Shown: positions 31,268 through 35,589 of the stretch, in pieces | How the letters are laid out: the number at the start of each line of letters is the position of its first letter | Position numbering within the stretch: position 1 is the first letter of the stretch | Source of the DNA: Collinsella sp. | GTDB taxonomy: Bacteria; Actinomycetota; Coriobacteriia; Coriobacteriales; Coriobacteriaceae | Assembly: GCA_014871665.1 (NCBI GenBank) | Contig: WGSL01000014.1 | Span: 1-35,589, forward strand | Direction of reading: 5' to 3' | Length of the DNA stretch: 35,589 nt | The notes under the pieces: model-generated | What the model was told of the DNA's origin: nothing | The model's input: only the letters and a program-made list of their open reading frames with translations | Database searches by the model: none | Translations under genes and position numbers: made by a program

Positions 31268-31945
31268 TTAGTCCAGGTCGTCGGCGGCGAAGTTGTCGAT
31301 CGGTGCGAAGGGATCGGCAACGGGGATAACCGGCTCGGCGACGGGCAGCGGCTCGGCAGCAGGAACGGTCACAGCCGGAGAAGCGGCGGAACCGACCGGC
31401 GTGGAAGCCATGAGGTCGGACGGGAAGGAGTTCTGAGCATCGTCCATGAAGTGCTGGATGAGCTTGAGGTACTCGGCCTTAAACTCCTCACGGGAAGCCT
31501 TAAGACGGTCGATCTCCTCAAGCTCGGCCTGCTTCTCGGTCAGGGCCTGGCGGATGACCTCGCGGGCCTTGGCGTCGGCCTCGTTGCGGATGCGGTCAGC
31601 GTTCTCGTTGGCGTCGTTGACGATGCCCTCGGCGGTCTGCTGGGCAGCAATCAGGGCAGCGGAAATCTGGCGCTCCTGAGCGGAGAAGTCGGGTGCGGGA
31701 GCGGCCACAGGGGCGGCGGGAACGGCCTGCGCAGCAGCATCCTGAGCCTGAGCAAGCTGGGCCTGCGTGTCGGCGAGCTGCTGCTCGGTGGCGGTCAGAC
31801 GACCCTTAAGATCGACGATCTTGGCGAGCATGGCGTCGACCTCAGAGGACAGGGTCTCCAGAAAGACGTCGACCTCGGCGGGATCGTAGCCGCGCTTGGC
31901 CTCAGAGAAGGTCTGAGCCTGAATGTCAGCAGGGGTAATAGCCAT
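31268..31945 (-). CDS. divIVA: DivIVA/Wag31 domain protein
   Basis: 225 residues. The N-terminal lipid-binding segment ITPADIQAQTFSEAKRGYDPAEVDVFLETLSSEVD is the DivIVA signature; a coiled coil covers about 25-70, an Ala/Pro-rich break 70-85, a second coiled coil about 90-165, and a disordered Ala/Pro/Val-rich tail ends the protein. It should assemble at curved membrane, at poles and septa, organising growth and division. ATG at 31945 with AAAGGAG 7 bases upstream. Last gene of yggS-sepF-yggT-divIVA, all on the minus strand with short gaps, followed by a terminator. Confidence 0.93.
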   Translation of the reverse strand: MAITPADIQAQTFSEAKRGYDPAEVDVFLETLSSEVDAMLAKIVDLKGRLTATEQQLADTQAQLAQAQDAAAQAVPAAPVAAPAPDFSAQERQISAALIAAQQTAEGIVNDANENADRIRNEADAKAREVIRQALTEKQAELEEIDRLKASREEFKAEYLKLIQHFMDDAQNSFPSDLMASTPVGSAASPAVTVPAAEPLPVAEPVIPVADPFAPIDNFAADDLD

Positions 31946-32007
31946 AACAAGTTCTCCTTTATCTTCGCCTTGGCGCCGTGCGCCCGACGTGAGTTACTAA
32001 GCCAGTT

Positions 32008-32289
32008 TTATATGAGTATACCTATAAGAAGTTGCAGAACCAGCTTCTGCACCAACTGCAACGCAATAATCGCAACGACCGGTGAAAAATCGACGCCGCC
32101 CATGGGCGGGATAAACCGGCGGAACAAATTGAGCCACGGGCCGCACACGCTATCGAGAACAGCGGCGATATCCTGTAGCAATCCACCCTGCTTCATGGGA
32201 ATCCACGTCATAAGGCAGTAGACCACGATGAGCGTGGAGTAAAAGTTGAACAGCGTATTGACCAGCTGGACAATGGTGTAGATGTTGAT
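32008..32289 (-). CDS. yggT: YggT family membrane protein with non-canonical start
   Basis: About 93 residues with two hydrophobic hairpins: IYTIVQLVNTLFNFYSTLIV and SPVVAIIALQLVQKLVLQLL, plus the conserved GPWLNLFRRFIPPMGGVDFSP between them. YggT proteins are small membrane proteins encoded next to sepF in division clusters; the exact role is unclear. After the sepF stop this frame reads GAG GAG ATT CTC ATC AAC ATC and has no ATG, GTG or TTG until a GTG at 32226, inside the first helix. I set the start at ATC (32289), 6 bases after GAGGAG; ATT at 32295 is an alternative. Starting at 32226 would delete half of helix one. Confidence 0.8.
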   Translation of the reverse strand: MNIYTIVQLVNTLFNFYSTLIVVYCLMTWIPMKQGGLLQDIAAVLDSVCGPWLNLFRRFIPPMGGVDFSPVVAIIALQLVQKLVLQLLIGILI

Positions 32290-32310
32290 GAGAATCTCCT
32301 CGTCTTGTCT

Positions 32311-33036
32311 TTACTTAAGGTAGCCGTCGGCACGGAGCTTTTTGAGGTCTGAATCCTTGACCTCGCAACCGGCGGGCAGCACCATAAACACGCGATCGCC
32401 CACCTCTTTGACGGTGGCGCCCAGGCCGCAGGCAAAGCCGTAAGAGAAGTCCAGGACGCGCTTGGCGACCTCGGTACGAACGCCCACAAAAATCAGCGCG
32501 ACAGGCTGCTTGGTGCGCACGCGACGCACGACGGTCTCTACGTCGTCATAGCTCTCGGGGCGCAGGACATAGGCCGGCAGCTGCGGCGTAGCGTTGATGA
32601 TGTTGCTCGCATACGCCGAGGCATCGCTCGGTGAGGGAGCAGGTGCGGGGGCAGCAGCGCGGGCACGCGTGCTCTCGGCGTAGCTCGACGGCGTGTCGTA
32701 GGCACCGGGACGATAACCGCCCGCAACCGTCTCCTGCGAGCGCGACGGCGGGTTGTAGGTCGTAGCGTGGCGAGAATCGTCGCCGACCAGCTGACCGGAG
32801 CGCGTGTACACGGCCACCGACTCGGCCTCGCCGCGGCGCGTCTGACCCAACAGGCCGTTGCTCGGCTCATCCTGGGTGTAGAAGCCCTCGCCCGAGGCAC
32901 CGCTGTAACCGTTGTTCTGGTAGCCGTCGTCATAGCCGTCATCGTAGCCGTAGTCGTCGTCCTGACCATAACCCTGGTCGTAACCCTGCTGGCCGCCCAG
33001 GTGCATCTTATTTTTAATCTCGTCAAGGAAGCCCAT
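32311..33036 (-). CDS. sepF: Cell division protein SepF
   Basis: 241 residues. The N-terminal MGFLDEIKNKMHLGG is the amphipathic membrane-anchor helix; residues 15-140 are a low-complexity Gly/Tyr/Asp/Asn-rich linker (DYGYDDGYDDGYQNNGYSG); the C-terminal 90 residues are the SepF/DUF552 fold with RPESYDDVETVVRRVRTKQPVALIF and LDFSYGFACGLGATV. SepF tethers FtsZ to the membrane and is essential in actinobacteria lacking FtsA. ATG at 33036 with GAGAGGA 8 bases upstream. yggT follows 21 bases later and is probably translationally coupled. Confidence 0.94.
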   Translation of the reverse strand: MGFLDEIKNKMHLGGQQGYDQGYGQDDDYGYDDGYDDGYQNNGYSGASGEGFYTQDEPSNGLLGQTRRGEAESVAVYTRSGQLVGDDSRHATTYNPPSRSQETVAGGYRPGAYDTPSSYAESTRARAAAPAPAPSPSDASAYASNIINATPQLPAYVLRPESYDDVETVVRRVRTKQPVALIFVGVRTEVAKRVLDFSYGFACGLGATVKEVGDRVFMVLPAGCEVKDSDLKKLRADGYLK

Positions 33037-33096
33037 GGTTGTGTCCTCTCGCGGTTTAGCGCAGGCGCTCCGATAATCAGTGCGCACTTCAGAGCC

Positions 33097-33834
33097 TTAT
33101 TTTACTGCAAACTCCGGGCTAAATACTACCCTGCCCAGGCGAACGAGCGTAGAGCCTTCCTCAAGGGCAGGCTCAAAGTCCTCGCTCATGCCGCAGGAAA
33201 GTTCGGGCAGGCTCAGGTCGGAGTGCGTCGCCTCAAGCTCATCCCTTAGCTCGCGAAGTCCGGCAAAAGTGCGGCGCGCCACATCCTTATTCCCCCGGGG
33301 TGCCATAGTCATAAGGCCCTGCACACAAATTCCCTCAAGCTCTGCAAGCTCACTTGCGGCAGCGCGAACCTCGTCGGGCGAAAAGCCGCCCTTGGACTCC
33401 TCGCCGCTCACATTAACCTCGAGCAGCACGCGCTGGGGGCCGGAGAGCTCGCCCGCCTCAATCTTGCGGACCGCACGGCTCGAGATGGCCTGAGCCAAAT
33501 GCAGCGAGCTTACCGAATGAATCAGCTCGGCCGAGCCCAGAACCGCATTGATCTTGTTGGTCTGCAGGTTGCCGATCATATCGAAGCGCACCTCGGGTAG
33601 CTCCGGATGCTCTACGAGGCCCGCAAGCTTGCGAACGAGCTCCTGCGGGCGGTTCTCGGCAAAATGGCGATACCCCGCCTGAATAGCGGCAACGGTCTCA
33701 TCAACGCCAACAGTCTTGGAGACGGCAATCAGGCGCGCGGCATCGTGGGGACGGCCCGCGCGATCGAGTGCTGCATAAAAACGTTCGAGAATCTGCTCGC
33801 GGCGAGCGCGTATCAAGTCCAAATAGTTATCCAT
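33097..33834 (-). CDS. yggS: PLP homeostasis protein YggS/PROSC family
   Basis: 245 residues. LIAVSKTVGVDETVAAIQAG with the PLP-binding lysine, FAENRPQELVRKL, MIGNLQTNKI (binding the cofactor), LEVNVSGEESKGGF, LSCGMSEDFEPALEEGSTLVRLG are in family order. It binds PLP and balances B6 vitamers and amino acid pools, with no known catalysis. ATG at 33834 with GGAGG 9 bases upstream; the frame is open 28 codons further. First gene of the division cluster, as in many Gram-positive genomes. Confidence 0.94.
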   Translation of the reverse strand: MDNYLDLIRARREQILERFYAALDRAGRPHDAARLIAVSKTVGVDETVAAIQAGYRHFAENRPQELVRKLAGLVEHPELPEVRFDMIGNLQTNKINAVLGSAELIHSVSSLHLAQAISSRAVRKIEAGELSGPQRVLLEVNVSGEESKGGFSPDEVRAAASELAELEGICVQGLMTMAPRGNKDVARRTFAGLRELRDELEATHSDLSLPELSCGMSEDFEPALEEGSTLVRLGRVVFSPEFAVK

Positions 33835-33884
33835 TGCCAATCGCCTCCGCAGACAGCCAAACAAGTAGTCCCATGCTAACGCAA

Positions 33885-33916
33885 GAGCGCGGCCTCGCAT
33901 GTGCAAGGCCGCGCTC
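33885..33916 (-). terminator. Hairpin between phoU and yggS
   Basis: GAGCGCGGCCT pairs perfectly with AGGCCGCGCTC around a 10-base loop, 38 bases after the phoU stop. On the minus strand only a short TTG follows, so it may be a partial terminator. Confidence 0.65.
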
Positions 33917-33954
33917 ACTTAGGTATTTACAATCTTTCGACGAACGGGGCCGCC

Positions 33955-34812
33955 CTACTCCTCGTCGTCCTCGGCGTCGTCCTCGTCCTCGAGGTGCTCG
34001 AGCAGGTAGCGGAGACCCTCGCTCACCTCGTTAGCGGGCACTTTGGCAACATAGTGTGCATCGACGGCAGGCCTCATGATGACACCCTCGCCCGAAGGCA
34101 CGCGCATGCTCTCAAGCTCATCCTCGTCCGTACGGGCGATATCGCCGGCAGTCAAACGCTGTCCGGTCAAAAGGAAGGTCAGACGGCAGGCGGCATCGAT
34201 CGAAATCGAGGCGATACGATCGAGGTAGCGCGAAACCATGATGGCGCGGCGCAGGTCGTCATAGTTGCTGTCGTCGTCCATAAAATCGCCCGTGTCCATG
34301 CGGTTAAAGGTGCGGAAGAACTTCTCGTACGCCGCATGCACCGGCTCGTCTTCGCCGGCCAGGTTGCAGATGATGGACATGTCGTTGGTGACGAGCGCAG
34401 AAAGTGACGAACCCAGCACCTGGTAAACAGCCTCGGCCTCGGCCTCGACCGTAGCGACGAGTTCCTGGGGCAGCGAGATGTCGGCCTTGACCATGTGACG
34501 CGTGGCGCGGCAGATCTGGCGAACCTTATCGGTCATGCGCTGCAGGTTAAAGTCGACGTAGATGATCGTCTGCAGCAAGCGGAAGTCGGAGGCGACCGGC
34601 GACTGCGTAGCGATCAGGTTGTAGCACACGGCCTCCAAGTTGGCGCAGCGCGCATCGATCGAGAGCGTGCGCTTCTTGGTCTTGGTGGCGAGCTTGCGAT
34701 CGTCGGTCACATAGGCCTTCACGGTGTCGTGAAGCGCCAGGTCTACAGCCTCGTAGATGCTCAGCATCTCGTGACGGGCTTCGATGAGCTGACGGGAAAA
34801 CAGTTTGCGCAT
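33955..34812 (-). CDS. phoU: Phosphate transport regulator PhoU
   Basis: 285 residues. Two PhoU three-helix repeats are seen: RQLIEARHEMLSIYEAVDLAL to RQICRATRHMVK and LSALVTNDMSIICNLAGED to MVSRYLDRIASISIDAACRLTFLLTG; the second has the family D-(x)3-R-x-A-x-I-type metal motif. PhoU links Pst transporter state to the PhoR sensor kinase and prevents phosphate over-uptake. The protein is about 60 residues longer than usual, with a C-terminal extension ending in a run of acidic residues (HLEDEDDAEDDEE). ATG at 34812. It follows pstB directly, the standard order. Confidence 0.92.
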   Translation of the reverse strand: MRKLFSRQLIEARHEMLSIYEAVDLALHDTVKAYVTDDRKLATKTKKRTLSIDARCANLEAVCYNLIATQSPVASDFRLLQTIIYVDFNLQRMTDKVRQICRATRHMVKADISLPQELVATVEAEAEAVYQVLGSSLSALVTNDMSIICNLAGEDEPVHAAYEKFFRTFNRMDTGDFMDDDSNYDDLRRAIMVSRYLDRIASISIDAACRLTFLLTGQRLTAGDIARTDEDELESMRVPSGEGVIMRPAVDAHYVAKVPANEVSEGLRYLLEHLEDEDDAEDDEE

Positions 34813-34904
34813 GGTTCACTCCAATCAGTTGGGTGCGGTCATGCCGCCCGCACAGTGAATACGCACCGGACCAGGTCCGATCGGCTTGGGACTAGTCGCA
34901 CCGA

Positions 34905-35589
<685 letters not shown>

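Overview
The window looks like chromosomal DNA of a high-GC, gut-type actinobacterium of the class Coriobacteriia, most like Collinsella. This is inferred from the GC-rich codon use, the actinobacterial cell-division set (yggS, sepF, yggT, divIVA), a type A RNase P RNA and the overall gene complement; no species call is possible from sequence alone. It carries about 30 protein genes, nearly all housekeeping, one RNase P RNA, one TPP riboswitch and many intergenic hairpins. I see no prophage, insertion sequence, tRNA, rRNA or CRISPR array.

Layout: 1-5400 holds a ribosome-rescue factor, xanthine phosphoribosyltransferase, an MFS exporter, O-acetylhomoserine sulfhydrylase, a C_GCAxxG_C_C redox protein and a YigZ protein. 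5490-8700 holds rnpB, ribosomal protein S1 and a HAD phosphatase, with two copies of an unrecognised structured element. 8730-11350 holds L-cysteine desulfidase, RpiB and Ndk. 11640-15260 is an arginine region (argG, a 56-residue small ORF, argH) whose argG leader encodes a 24-residue arginine-rich peptide in front of a terminator. 15460-22340 holds a Cof-type phosphatase, DNA polymerase I, an M18 aminopeptidase, YaaA and a membrane-anchored unknown. 22400-24860 is thiamin (TPP riboswitch, thiC, thiD). 25190-28300 holds an SGNH hydrolase, a PARG-like macrodomain protein, a BI-1 membrane protein and an unknown. 28550-30290 is a Pit phosphate transporter with its DUF47 partner. 30570-31100 is a nitroreductase. 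31268-33834 is the division cluster. 33955-35589 is phoU and a truncated pstB.

The genes form short functional units: phosphate uptake flanks the division genes (Pit/DUF47 on one side, Pst/PhoU on the other); sulfur amino-acid metabolism appears twice (sulfhydrylase, cysteine desulfidase); arginine synthesis shares one strand and probably one control region.

The best candidates for undescribed biology are: (1) the argG leader peptide, ending in three CGA arginine codons and a stop, followed by mutually exclusive RNA pairings and a terminator, which fits ribosome-mediated attenuation by arginine; (2) two ~110-bp elements (5493-5604, 8587-8697) with a conserved head and perfectly paired but completely different 15-bp arms; (3) a 216-bp array of six alternately oriented 16-mers with an 80-bp period after thiD; (4) two long nested hairpins, one next to a gene with a sharp codon-usage break; (5) a yggT without any canonical start codon; and (6) a PARG-like protein lacking the second signature glutamate.
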